A stretch of 64,000 nt of DNA from Symsagittifera roscoffensis (GCF_963678635.1 NC_087069.1:2864166-2928165); one strand, 5' to 3'. Positions 8,274 to 18,951 are shown, counted from the first letter of the stretch. Numbers and translations are program-made. Notes: generated from the sequence alone by a model not told the origin.

Positions 8274-8701
8274 TCTAGTAAATGATAAACTTCTGGTTTT
8301 TTCAACTTAATGAAAAGGCAGAACGCTATTCCACTCAAATGTCCCAATAAGCTGTTGTTACAGTTCCAGGGCAACATGTAACAGTACGTGGGACCCTGTT
8401 GATAAAATTCGTGTATAGATCCGGCCGCATCGTGCAAAATAGCGTGCAATCGTAAAATTTTGGAATTTTTCAAATATTTGTCCAAGGAAGAGTTATCAAT
8501 ACCAATCAAGCCACCATAAGGTCTCAACTTAATTAAAATGTCGTAGTTAAGGTTATCAGAACTAACAAAAAACAGAGAACATGCAGCTAGAAAATAGTTG
8601 CGTCGGTTAGAATTATCAGGATAAGTTTGTTTCAAAGACGTATAAATTTCGTGAATTATTTTCAAATCAATAGGAGTTACTCTGCTTTTTTGCAATTTCA
8701 T
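8267..8701 (-). CDS. Hypothetical Polinton protein, 144 aa
   Basis: The start is an ATG inside the 3' end of the upstream gene (35-nt overlap), and the stop overlaps the exonuclease-like gene start by 7 nt. The protein is rich in Leu and Tyr, with a hydrophobic patch 'HLSGIAFCLFIKL' close to the C terminus. No recognised family. The gene packing makes it credible as a real gene. Confidence 0.5.
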   Translation of the reverse strand: MKLQKSRVTPIDLKIIHEIYTSLKQTYPDNSNRRNYFLAACSLFFVSSDNLNYDILIKLRPYGGLIGIDNSSLDKYLKNSKILRLHAILHDAAGSIHEFYQQGPTYCYMLPWNCNNSLLGHLSGIAFCLFIKLKKPEVYHLLEC

Positions 8702-9236
8702 TATTTATTTTTTCCAACACCTCTCCAACCTGCTGAATTTCAAGCCAGTGGAAATAAAAGTGACCTTGCAAATACCATTTAGACTCATTAAGATAACGGT
8801 GGTAAATAATTAAATAAACCACCGGAAGTTTTTTGTATTTTGATAGCTTGTTGAAACATAGACGGATTTTTCTCTCCAAGTCTTTATCAACCCATAATGA
8901 GTTAAAGTCAAACGAATAGTCGAAAACGTTTTCATAATCAGCAATATTCAAATCGCTCACAGTGCCATACTTTTGTTTTGTAGAAATGCACCAAGAGATT
9001 TGTTGAAGCTCACTCAAATAAAATTGTTCTTTGAAAATCAACTCGTATTCTTTCTTTGAAATTTCCTTTGCCCTTTCGAGGAAGACGACGTAGCGTTCAT
9101 TACATAATTTGAAAAATGAATTTTTTTCTGCGGTTGAAAACACTCTTAATTGTAAATGTTCATTATCAATATCTTCAGTACACCAAGTTCCCTCTAATTT
9201 CATTTTTCTTATTTCAAAATTTGACAATTTTATCAT
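8667..9236 (-). CDS. Hypothetical Polinton protein, 189 aa
   Basis: This is the first minus-strand gene at the right end of the element. The protein is charged and aromatic-rich (Lys, Glu, Phe, Tyr, Trp) with no membrane segment or motif I recognise. It overlaps the 144-aa gene by 35 nt. No coding continues to its right, so the element's right end and the promoter for the cluster should lie within the next few hundred bases. Confidence 0.5.
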   Translation of the reverse strand: MIKLSNFEIRKMKLEGTWCTEDIDNEHLQLRVFSTAEKNSFFKLCNERYVVFLERAKEISKKEYELIFKEQFYLSELQQISWCISTKQKYGTVSDLNIADYENVFDYSFDFNSLWVDKDLERKIRLCFNKLSKYKKLPVVYLIIYHRYLNESKWYLQGHFYFHWLEIQQVGEVLEKINNEIAKKQSNSY

Positions 9237-9537
9237 TTGGTATATTTTGCCCAGAAACGGCCGCCGCCTTTTGAGAGTAATTTCAATTTACTGCCTTTTC
9301 ACCATAAAATTTAGGTCAAGTTAAGGAATTAGTTTACTGCTGCCAACAGTTAAGCTACGCTGCCAAAATGGCCGGCGAATTTTTATTATATACCATAAAA
9401 GTCAATTCCCCGTTCACTAACAAATTTCAACTAGGTCGAAAGTTCATTTACCCTAAACAAGCATAACAATTAATATGATTCATATAATTAATCAGGACCA
9501 ATAATTGGGACCCCAAAATTTGGAATTAGAAAGATTT

Positions 9538-9746
9538 TTGTATCGTGTCCCTTGTTGTTAAGCTAAACTTAGCAAGATCCTAAGTAGGGGGTCTTCTGCT
9601 TTTTGGGTGGAAAATCTCTTTCGTTTACAAAATCCTAGGATGAGGGTCCTCCAAAAAATTAAGGACCCCTTTCCTAGGATTTTGCTTTACGTGAGGACCC
9701 CCCCCTTAGGAAGGACCCCCCCCTTAGGATCCGGGACACGATACAA
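9538..9746. repeat. Fold-back (MITE-like) element, 209 bp
   Basis: Perfect 14-bp terminal inverted repeats, TTGTATCGTGTCCC at 9538-9551 and its complement at 9733-9746, bound a segment that is itself largely palindromic. An inner 13-bp perfect pair (CAAAATCCTAGGA and its complement) flanks a short loop at about 9626-9695, and the GATCCTAA / TTAGGATC blocks also pair. The whole could fold into one long imperfect hairpin. No clear target-site duplication was found. Confidence 0.6.
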
Positions 9747-10682
9747 TACTACTAATGTTACAACTGCACTAAAAGTAACCACCTTTAGTGCAGGCGTAGC
9801 TGATGTCCTATTAACCTCCCATAGTATCAATTAGTTAGCCAACCATTCCTAACTATTTTGTTAAACTATTTTGTACAGTTTAACAGAAAAACAATGAGGT
9901 ACACTGAGTATCAATAATCGAACGGGTATCAGTCATTACTCATTTTCAATGAGCTATTAAAAAGGGTTTCTTCTGTACCTTTTGATTAAATTTTCCTTCT
10001 ATTTCAAGCAGGAGTAAGAAGCTGAAAGTCGAGCACTGCTTATCGCTGAACTCAAAAAGTCAATAGTTTTTTTTGGTTTTCTGGAGTTTTGACTTTTGGA
10101 TTTACTGCCACAAATAATCATGAGCGCAGATTACTTCTCATCAGCACAAGCCAGTGCAAAAAACTGACATTTAAGCGGAAATTATAAATAATACAAAAGA
10201 TAATTTTGGTAAACCGCAAGTTCACATTGAGCCAGACGCCAACATGCTTTTCGCAGAGACAAGAAAACACGGCAAAAAAGAGCTCTCAAAATTGCTTGAG
10301 AAAAAAATTTTACAAAAATTAACTCAAGATTTAATTTTAAAAAAATAATAAACAAGATAGCCCAAAAAACTACAGAAACCTCCACTCACACTGATTCAGG
10401 AAAAAACCAAGGCAACAGACAGTTGGAAAAGAGTCAATGAACGCAAAGGAACACAACAAAATATTGACTTGTTTTTTTATTTTCGAATAAACTTTCGAAC
10501 TTCAAAGAGAAAAGTAGATAAACTTAAAATTTGAATTCCTAGAACAATTTATGATTCAAACCTCTTTGACAAAACTAACCCAAATTAAGACCCAGAGGCA
10601 AAGCTTCGAGAACACGATAAAAAGTAGCTCTAGAAAATGCACTAAGAAAAACTAGAAATAAGCCTCGAATTAGCAAAAATTA

Positions 10683-10754
10683 GGGTAGGCCTAGGATTCG
10701 ATCTGCGGACCATTGCAATCAAGAGACTTTGAGTCTCACACACTAACCACTCAT
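10683..10754 (-). pseudogene. tRNA-Leu(CAA)-like relic
   Basis: Read on the minus strand, it has a D-arm-like GAGTGGTTAGTGTG, an anticodon arm GAGA-CTCAAAG-TCTC (loop with T then CAA) and a T-loop-like GATCGAATCC. The acceptor 5' strand does not pair with the 3' strand. This looks like a decayed tRNA or the head of a tRNA-derived SINE, not a working tRNA. Confidence 0.35.
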
Positions 10755-11850
10755 GATTAACAACTGAAAAACACTAGACAAGAATAAAGCAGCTACATAT
10801 GCTAATAACTAGCCAATGCGATTCAGCAAAAATGGCATCAAATGCAAATAGACTCAATTTTGCATGTAATAATTTGCAATATAACAAACTGAAGGCATCC
10901 ACACTAACTTTGCATGTACCAAATTGCAAAGCATAAAACCACATTATGTATAAATTATGCATTTCCAAAAATGGCGATATATATTGAGTTAGAAAATTTC
11001 TGAAATCGAGTTGTTTTTATCATCGTTACGTTGTTTTAAACAAATAGTTTTTTTTTCGGTTCATTTGATGATTTAAAAATGCACCAACTGTGTTAACCTA
11101 TAATTATGTGTCAAAGTCTTTCGAATGTCAAAGCACATGCTATCAAACGCTGTAAAGGTGCCCCAAAAGTGGCACTAATATTTGCAAATTAGTTTAGAAA
11201 AAAAAGAATGTTCTTAATAATACACTAGGCTGACGCTAGTGTAAAAACTAATCCAATAAGAAAATTTTTTATTTCGCTTTGAAATCTGAAATTTAAATTC
11301 CAGTCGAAACTAGAATTCGATCACGTTTTCCGTGACCATTAAACTTTTGCTGCTCGATAGTGGGGCTTGCCTTTTGCCTTCTAGTGCTAGTTTGAATTGC
11401 ATATTATTTCATTTGACAGGTACTTTACTAAAAGTCCTATAGCGGGCATATTTTAGCGTGTGTTGTGTCGCATATGTTGTGTCACAAATCGTTTGTAACT
11501 TATTTGGTATGAAATCAATCTTGAACCGCTATATTTCTTATCTACTTAAACAATGGAATCACTGAGATATTCCACTGGAGTATTATTTGTCCAAGTAATA
11601 AGTATCACCTAACCAGGATACTTCAATAGTAGAAGGAATTACTATTTTGAAAGCCAATATTGGTAAGCTGGTTACTTGAATGTTTCAAAACCAGATAATG
11701 ACACACTTGCTCTAGCAAGCAGGGATGGAGTTTTGCTTTTGTTTCAAACCATTCAGACGGGTTAGGAGATGACTAAATTGTATCTAATTGGTGCAGTAAT
11801 TCAGACAGTAGTGTATTATGTATAGTGCAGTGCAATGTGTATGTTCGTAC

Positions 11851-11934
11851 CTCTGCCATGGCTGCATCCCTGTGTTCCTGCAAAGACAGCACCTCCCTTC
11901 GCAGACTCTGCATCGTCTCGTCCCTCCTGCATAA
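11851..11934 (-). CDS. Host exon encoding a coiled-coil segment (84 bp)
   Basis: On the minus strand an open stretch is bounded by a good acceptor (GCTATGTTTCAG before 11934) and a good donor (GTACGAAC after 11851). It is 84 bp long, a multiple of three, phase 0 at both ends, and encodes 28 residues with heptad character (MQSLRREVLSLQEHRDAAM in the middle). Local GC content is higher than around it. This is the only convincing host gene piece in the window. The gene identity is unknown, and the neighbouring exons are not certain; a possible upstream exon lies near 12000-12050. Confidence 0.5.
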
Positions 11935-12153
11935 CTGAAACATAGCACACATGTCACACGGGATTGTCATACATTTCGCCGTAGCCGGTCCTACCACGCG
12001 GAGTCGGATGAAAACAGCTCCCCTCCAAGATAGCGTTCGGCCTGCTTCGATTGAGTAGACAAACAAAAAGTGAAACAGAGCGGATGAAGACTAGCAAAGC
12101 CATTATAACGTCGAAAATATCCAACACGTAATCATTGAACTACTAAGCGAAAA

Positions 12154-12225
12154 GGTATGGCGGGACTCGAACTACAAACCTATGTCAAACATAAGAGTGC
12201 AATTACCTGCATAATGACTCCCTCC
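12154..12225 (-). pseudogene. tRNA-like relic (Gln TTG-like anticodon)
   Basis: On the minus strand, GTAGTTCGAGTCCCGCC resembles a T-arm, and CTTAT-GTTTGAC-ATAGG makes a paired anticodon stem with loop T-TTG. The T-stem and acceptor stem do not pair well. A degraded tRNA or SINE head is the likely explanation. Confidence 0.3.
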
Positions 12226-13909
12226 AATAACGAAAACAACTCAAGCCATACGAAAGTTGCACTTAATCTAATAATCGATTTGATAACACTTGCTAATCTC
12301 AAGAAATAATCTCCCCAGTTTGACACTTCAATCACACAACATAAAACACGGAGGCAAAGCTGAGTTTCGCACCACTTGCAATACACAAAAAAATTGACAA
12401 CACGCCAAAAAAAACACTTGAAATTTTCAAATGTATAATTCAAACTGAAGCTCATTTTAAAGAAAAGATGTGGCAAAAACTAACAGCCAGAACTGAACTA
12501 GCTTAAAAACTTCGCTTTGCACTACACATTGCGCTACAAAATAGTGGAAAAAAAACAGTCAAAAAAATTCAGAAAAATTAAGTTGAAAAAATAACTTGAT
12601 AAGGTGGAAAAACTACAGCTACAAAAACTTCATGGTTGCATCGAATGAAATCTTCGATTGGAAATCTTTCACCGAGCGGCCACAAAGGCGACAAGTTTTG
12701 GGTCGAAGCCTGTTGTCGTAAAAAACTAAATTACGCAATATAATTTGATTAGGCCGAAAAAAAGATGTAGTAAAAAAACTGTGAATTGGATTAAAACAAG
12801 TTTTAAAAACTCAGCCAGTAAAAAAAAAATCAGATAATGAAAATTGATCAGCATTTGATCTGAATAAGGAGGGCAGGACTAGCGAGTCTCAGTGCTTGTC
12901 ATAGTCATGACTTTTGTTACCTTGAAATTAATTGATTCCAAGGTCCAAAGACTTTCACGTTCGAGAACTAGATTTGAGAATTTGATATTCATGGAAATTT
13001 ACGCGGATTACTCAACTTTTGTCAACGTGACTTCCAAACAAACACAGCGAACAAAAGTGAGCATAAATTGCATGAGGTGAGCCATACGTTTCGTTTACAA
13101 ATTTCAGGTAAATTATTGTTAAGACAGTAACCACATCAGAACTATGAAATTACAAAAAATTCATGTTTTAAAACAAGTTTTAGACATTGAGAACGTCTTT
13201 TTCTATATTTTCGGCGGGTTCTACATCGAGAGCCAGACAACGCGAAAAAAAAGTACAAAAAATTTCGAAAAACAAAAAATTGAAAAATAAAGTAAGAAGG
13301 ATTGAATACGAAATAAAATCCCCTATGATAAAGTTATAAAACTAATGTAACCATGCAATTATGCAAAGATGTTACAGTTTGGACCCAAGTTAAACGCCAA
13401 ACTGAAACATCTTTGTCAATTTGTATGGTTACCTTAATTTTACATATTTATAAAAGCGGATTTTATTTCACCTTCTATCCTTTTTTCTTTATTCTTCAAT
13501 TTATTGTCTTTCAAACTATTTTGTTCTTTCTTTTTCGTGCTGTCTGACTCTCGACATTGAAAATTGATCAAATTTTGTCAAGAATCTGACTTCTCAGTTG
13601 AATACGCTGATTTGAAGAATAAATGTCAAGTTTCTCTATCAAGTAGACTTCGAACTTTGTGCAACTGCATCGAAGATCTTGACCGTATTCGCTCTCGAGA
13701 TCGCTTGTCTGTACAAAGCAACATTTTCGAAAACCTCTAGATATCCCATCATTCTAGATGGCTCAAATGACATCGTCAAGTAACCCATGAAAGCACCCAT
13801 ATAGTGACAGTCATTCTGGAAAGGAATAAACGCGTAATTTTCTAACGGAAAATTACTGGTATCCTTCGCTAATTGTAAGGCAGACTATAAGAAGCTGCCT
13901 ATCTTGTCG

Positions 13910-14830
13910 TAGAATGTTGCAGGAAGTTTTAGCACCCCCTCGGCAGACCTTCCCAAAAGATCGATTATCGACGGCAAATCATTATCAGTTTTACACTACT
14001 GGACAAGACTTTACAGGACCTTTCCCTATTTACGACAACAACTACTTCTCTTCATCTGTTTGGTTGTGCGCACGGTAAACTTAGAAGTATCACCTAATTT
14101 GTCTACTGATAGAACAATACAAGGTATCAGACGTTTTGTTTGTCGGCGGGGAAAGCTGACAAAATTCATATCGGACAACAGATCTTCTTTTGTCAGCGCG
14201 AACAAGTTTTGAAGAGCTCAGTAAGCGACTTTGCTCAAAATTCTGATATCAAAGACAAACTCACGCTCATGGACATAGATATAGAATGGTTTTTCAACCC
14301 GCCAACCGCGCCTCATTTTGGTGGCAGCTGGTACCGACTAGTTCAAATTTTCAAATTGTCCCTCTATAATGTTATCGGTTCTCAAACACTGCATGATAAC
14401 ACGCTGCACACCCTCGTATGCAAAATCGAAACCGGCATGACCTGGTGTCCTTTAAATAACGTTCCTACGGGCATAAATGACCCATTGCCGCTCACACCGA
14501 ATCACTTCCTTCTCGGTAGGCTATCAATTTATGTACCCCCTGGCGTACTTCCGGACAAATCAGTCACTGTTTCCAAATCATGGAAAAATGCGCAACTTCT
14601 CACTCAACAAATTTGAAATTGTTTCCTTCGTGAGTACCTTTCAGAAACGCAAGCTCGGACAAAGTGGAACACGGCCGCCAACAACTTGGCAGTCGATGAG
14701 CTTGTCTGGCTGGTAGAAGATTACACACCACGGCCTTTGCCTTCTCGCTAAAGTTCTCGAGGTTCACCGAGCCAGCGACGGAACAGTAACACCAGTGACA
14801 ATCCCGACTCATGTAACCCGCTTATTGGTA
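13910..14830 (+). pseudogene. BEL/Pao integrase fragment, copy A
   Basis: Scattered frames spell integrase blocks typical of BEL/Pao pol: the 'TGQDFTGPFPIYD' start of the catalytic core, then 'FFNPPTAPHFGGSWYRLV' (the region carrying the third acidic residue in the family) and 'LTPNHFLLGR' near the C terminus. Several frameshifts and stops separate these blocks, and one internal stretch (the part with 'SYILLFICL' in copy B) is shortened here. It cannot encode an active enzyme. Copy B at 42615-43555 is a parallel relic. Confidence 0.75.
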
Positions 14831-16405
14831 ATCAAATAATATATGTAACTCGCTTATTGGTATTATGCAGAACCTTTGAGTAGGCATCATGAAATATTTA
14901 ACTTTTGAAGCCAACACACAAAATTGAGAAAAGTGCGATAGCTCAAAAACCAAATAGTTTCAGAAGGTCAAGCTTCGAGCAGAAATCTGCAACCTATTTT
15001 TTTAATATTTCGACGATGAAATATATCAATTTTTAAATATAAAGCGAGAGATCTCCGAACTTTCCAGAACTAAGGTATTTTTAAGTTTATGAACAAGGGA
15101 GATAAGATTTGCAACTCCTTGGAGTGCCCTCACAGTATCCACCTACATATTGAGATTCAAAACTTTTGAATATTTTTAAATCTCTAATTCAACATATGCA
15201 GCGAGATTTTTGAATATCATAAAATCATAAAATATTTAATTGCAAAATGATAATCAATATAACAAACACCGAATACAAAACAAACAACAAATGTGGGATG
15301 AACCATTGAGGATTGAAAAGAGAGGGGGAATGCACTAACAGCAAAGGAACAAAGGAGCACCAGAATTGGGAAGGCAAAAACGTAATAAACTGAACAAGAC
15401 TAGATGGCCCGGCTGACATCTAACTTTTTAAATCTAAGTTTTCTGAAAGTTTTCGAAAAAAAAACATAAAAAATGTCATATCTCGAAAACTATAAGGATT
15501 TGAGAAGTGAGATTTGGGGGCAAAATTCTCAATCCCCGGCAGCACCCAACTACAGTGTTTGGAATATCGAGTTTTCTTAAATTCAAGTTTTCTAGATACT
15601 TTTGAAAAATCTCGAAAATTGCCGTATCAGTGAACTAAAAACGATTTGGTTATTCATATATGGAGGCCAAATTCGCAACCCCTCGGGAATCCTTATAGCA
15701 TCCCACCATTAGGTTGCTAATTTCAAAATTGATGAAACAATCCTCGACCTCAAACTGAAAAACCGAAAAAAAATTCTTAACTATTGCAATATACCTTGAA
15801 CGTGAAAAAATTCAATCGTTAAACATGCAAAAATAATACGTTGAAAAAGCTTTAACATGGAGAGATAGTGAGGTCCGCATTTAAATAAATAATAATATAT
15901 TATTCCAAATTTTCTGATAAAAATGGGTTTTTGCATCAAAAAAATTAAGGAGCTTGGCACCCCTATTCTGCAATGAAGCGTATTTGAGTTTTTTGCCCAG
16001 AGATTGGTTTTTGAAAAATGGGGGAGATGACGTTGAATTATAAGCAAATTCATTTCTGATGAAAAGCTTGTTCAAAAATTATTCGCATGAAGATTGTTGG
16101 AGAGGGAATCCCTAAAACACATGTATGAGCTTGAGACATCGGAAAAAGATACGAAGCGAACGTTATAACCTAAGCCGCAAAAATAAGGGTAGAATATCGC
16201 TGAGACGAACAAAATGATATCATTAGAGCTTGAGTTACAAAAAAATGAATGAACATTTACATAATCAAGAAAATATTTTTTGCCTCCGAAAACATCATAT
16301 TATGTGGCAAATTAACAGACATAGAGCATGCTATATCTTTTAAGCCGCAAAAAAATCGGATATTGTGAATGGGAAAGCTGTTCACGGGGGAAAATTATCT
16401 GTTAG
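14831..16405. other. BEL/Pao copy A: AT-rich interior without genes
   Basis: About 1.6 kb with no supported gene. The same sequence, slightly diverged, occurs at about 43560-44890. Simple A/T runs are common, and short frames in it are not conserved between the two copies. Confidence 0.5.
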
Positions 16406-16813
16406 CTATTGCAAAATTATTGATGATTTTAATGAAAACAACTTATTCGCCTTGGTTAACGCAATGAAGAAAAACTTAAAGCCATCATTAAGGTTACGAC
16501 AGATACCAACAATTGGAATAATTGATGTCAAATCAAACAGACCAACCTCTGCCTTCAGGAGATCTTTGTTGTTATTATTGAGTGAGGTGGCTTCCCTTAA
16601 TCTGTTCTGAAGTATTCCAATCTCATCCACTGCTTTGGAAGCTTCATTTCTTGCATTGAGGAGTTCCTCTTCTAAGAGCTTGATTTTTCGCTCCTTCTGA
16701 TCGAAGTCATGATGCTTTTCCATAATTTCATAACCATAAGCAACTGTAACAGCGCCAAAAACCAAATCAAAACAACCATAACAAACGGAGGTGACCCTTT
16801 CGTTAGCGACCAT
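16406..16813 (-). CDS. Antisense ORF in BEL/Pao interior: coiled-coil protein, 135 aa
   Basis: An intact ATG-initiated frame on the strand opposite to the integrase. It has a hydrophobic N-terminal stretch (CFDLVFGAVTVAYGY), a clear coiled coil at about residues 40-77 (KLLEEELLNARNEAS...) and a hydrophobic segment 'LTSIIPIVGICRNL' near residues 94-107. It resembles no family I know. The equivalent region in copy B (44895-45303) reads the same protein but with a stop and small changes. Either it is a captured gene or a spared accessory frame of the element. Confidence 0.4.
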   Translation of the reverse strand: MVANERVTSVCYGCFDLVFGAVTVAYGYEIMEKHHDFDQKERKIKLLEEELLNARNEASKAVDEIGILQNRLREATSLNNNNKDLLKAEVGLFDLTSIIPIVGICRNLNDGFKFFFIALTKANKLFSLKSSIILQ

Positions 16814-16953
16814 CCGTAGCGGTTAAGTCGCATCAACGCTACAAAAAATGCAAATTACAATAGAAAAAAGGGGTAAAAAAAATGGGTCCTTTTGTCATGC
16901 GACATTCCGTGCACACGTTGGATAGGGTCATACCAACGCAATATGTATACATA

Positions 16954-17323
16954 TGTGAAATCCGACCACAATTTACGAAAATGCAAAGTCGGAATTCGAA
17001 ATTTTATTGTGACATCCGAGTCGGAAAATTAACGGTTTTAACAAAATACTGGTCTTAATCGTTATTTTGACGAATGCGGAAAGGGTTAATTTGAACTTTC
17101 ATGTTAATTTTTGAAAGAGTTCGTTCGAAAAGAAAGACACGTACCAATGTCTAAATTTCGCGCCAACTGAAAACTGTGAAAAGAAAACAGAAGAACATCA
17201 GAACTCGTGAAAAAAGCAGTAAACGGAAATTGTGTGATAGTGATAGAGATTGAAAAAAACTTAACGAGCACCATTCCGAGTTTTAACGATTGTGCCGATA
17301 TGTACTTCCGGGCAAATGTTACA
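16954..17323 (+). repeat. Ty3-type LTR, internally deleted, inside BEL/Pao copy A
   Basis: The start (TGTGAAATCCGACC) and end (GGGCAAATGTTACA) match the 917-bp LTR at 45444-46360, but about 550 bp are missing from the middle. The deletion joins TTGTGCCG to GATATGTACTTCC, where the flanks share a few bases. It is followed by a primer binding site-like TGGCACTCCTGGGTG at 17337-17351. Confidence 0.6.
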
Positions 17324-18026
17324 AAGATTTTTTTTATGGCACTCCTGGGTGCTATTCTTTTTTAACATCATGACCGGCAGAACCGTTAACGAGCACTCCG
17401 CGCCAAGCGGATGCTCAAATGAGACCCTAACCACCGAGGCGGAAGGGTACTTCGGAACGTGGAAGCTTTCCGGAATCCCGTTAATAGCTTTTTAACCTAA
17501 ATAAGACCGAAAGTTCACGCACCAGGAAGGGTGGGGGGATTGGCCGTCCCGTCGTTCCCTGAGAGTTTTTTGACCAAAAACACTTAAAAATAGGCTGAAA
17601 ACCAAGCCAAAAAATTTTGTAGTACCTAAAAAAACCAATACACAAATAAAACAACCGTAAAAAAATATATAAAATCAGTAGAAATGATCCCCCCAGACGA
17701 GATGCGATCGAACCCTCCCGTTTGTTGTTGTTAGATATATTGTTGTTACAGGCATTTATTTCAGTCAGGATCATTACGATCAAATTAGTGGCCCGTTTGT
17801 GCTGCTTGTACTGTAGGGTTATTTGAGTATTTAAGCACGTTAATGCTATTTTGCGCTCAATCCAGAAGGATCCCGGGATTATAAAAAAAGACTGATCCGG
17901 CAAGCAGTGCAAGGAACGACAAGAAGGAGCCCAAGGATAACAACAATCATTTTTTGAGTATCGTTAACGAATTTTGTATCTCTTTTGATACAAAACCTAA
18001 GATACCAATCTGTTGGGGATCGACAG
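17324..18026. other. Leader-like sequence after the embedded Ty3-type LTR, then BEL 3' end
   Basis: It begins with a primer binding site-like TGGCACTCCTGGGTG and continues as GC-mixed leader DNA that is nearly identical in copy B (46361-47064). No gene is supported. The final 30 bp (ATACCAATCTGTTGGGGATCG...) are a purine-rich tract in front of LTR R1 and are shared by the sequences before R2 and R3, so they are the 3' end of the BEL interior. Confidence 0.5.
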
Positions 18027-18032
18027 TGACTG

Positions 18033-18939
18033 TGTAACATTCGTCTACTGCAGTCACACATGAGGCTTAAGAAAAATAGGCCCTATAACCACTGGCTCAA
18101 GGGTCAGGGACACCATCTCTTGTGTTTTTCTACCTCAAGAACGGTCGGAGCCAGTTCGGTTCGTTTGTGACATGAGACTACGACCCGTTACAGCTTAAAG
18201 GCTACTACTAAAATATCCCCCCACTCTAGAATTAATAACGTCCCCATACTCAGGTCTCTAGATACCCAAAATACATGAACGCTGTTAAAAACCGGGTTGG
18301 AACAATCCGTTAAGTTACTTTTTATTAGACAGTGTAACTTTGATCCATTTCAGATGGATCAACCTAAAACTCGCCTTACCTCAACATAACAATCATAAAA
18401 CACACTCTAGGAATTTAAATTAAGTACTCACATTGTAGCACGCTCAAGAACCAGGAAGTAAATAAGTCGGTAAGCAACTCAAGAATTAATAAAGTAACTA
18501 AAATGAGTTTAATGTTAGTCAGTTTTAATGGCAGAGATAAGTTTGAACTCTAGACTGTAAGTTCTCGTGAACCATTGGGACACTCTAGCTGTCCACCTTT
18601 CCACCGAAGGTTCACTCTGGTCCAGTTAATAATAGTACTCCAGTCACAACAATCTAGTTCGTGGGAATGCGCTCGTCTCTGTTTCAGATGGGACAGCTCT
18701 ACTCTCGATTATTATTGCTAGTGAAATTGCAAATAGCAATTTCCCACTGATTTTTCTAGCAACTTTCCCGCGATTGTCACTCGATCGTTCTGACTTCTCT
18801 CTTCTGATTTTCAGTTATCGCGAGAAAATCGTGCATGACATGCTCCATTCGAAATTTTGAAAAATTAAATTTCTCTCCTAAATCAAGTGTTTTTTTGTTT
18901 CTCTCAAGGTCAAACTTCCAAATATGACCGACTGGCACA
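18033..18939 (-). repeat. 3' LTR of giant element
   Basis: On the minus strand it starts TGTGCCAGTCGG and ends GAATGTTACA. It differs from the 5' LTR at about five positions that I could find by eye over 907 bp, which indicates a recent insertion. No coding capacity. Confidence 0.92.
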
Positions 18940-18951
18940 TACTCCCCGGAC
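18940..18951 (-). other. Polypurine tract of giant element
   Basis: On the minus strand, GTCCGGGGAGTA directly precedes the LTR start TGTG. The same 12 bases precede the LTR of the right-hand relative at 62754-62765, so the tract is conserved between two otherwise diverged elements. Confidence 0.7.

Larger units (their letters stand above)
1..9240. mobile_element. Polinton/Maverick-type (adintovirus-like) element, left end outside window
   Basis: This is a block of about 15 closely packed or overlapping genes, nearly all on the minus strand. It combines an adenain-type protease, jelly-roll capsid proteins, a packaging ATPase and a retrovirus-like integrase, a set diagnostic of Polintons/adintoviruses. 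Genes overlap by 1 to 299 nt and no introns are evident. The family-defining protein-primed DNA polymerase B is not seen, so the element probably continues left of base 1. I could not locate terminal inverted repeats; the right end is placed just after the last gene only by absence of coding. The main frames are intact, so the copy looks relatively young or constrained. Confidence 0.85.
9237..13716. other. AT-rich region, probably host intron or intergenic DNA
   Basis: About 4.5 kb without any long credible frame. It holds the fold-back element at 9538-9746, the tRNA-like sequences at 10683-10754 and 12154-12225, and one credible spliced exon at 11851-11934 on the minus strand. The rest is AT-rich, with homopolymer runs. 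A frame at roughly 13580-13741 (plus strand) is open next to the BEL/Pao fragment but I could not assign it. The Polinton terminal repeat should lie in the first part, but its partner is outside the window. Confidence 0.5.
13717..18032 (+). mobile_element. BEL/Pao-type element interior, copy A (no 5' LTR)
   Basis: Most of this segment is a diverged duplicate of 42417-47064. It contains a degraded integrase fragment, long AT-rich noncoding DNA, an antisense ORF, and an embedded Ty3-type LTR and leader. It ends in a G-rich tract before TGACTG, which is the start of LTR R1; the rest of R1 resumes at 40385 because the 22-kb element is inserted there. Similarity to copy B begins near GTACAAAGCA at 13713-13722, so the 5' LTR and most of pol are missing. 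Confidence 0.7.

Noticed and set aside
7285-9236. Possible DNA polymerase B of the Polinton
   Set aside because: I looked for exonuclease and polymerase motifs (such as D-T-D and K-x-Y) in these frames and did not find the set; the frames are separate small genes.
12892-13547. Plus-strand frames of 62 and 64 codons
   Set aside because: Short frames in AT-rich DNA without motif or splice context.
17481-17912. Minus-strand 143-codon frame (also at 46518-46949)
   Set aside because: The two copies are nearly identical at the DNA level, so conservation is uninformative; composition is low-complexity and no domain is visible.
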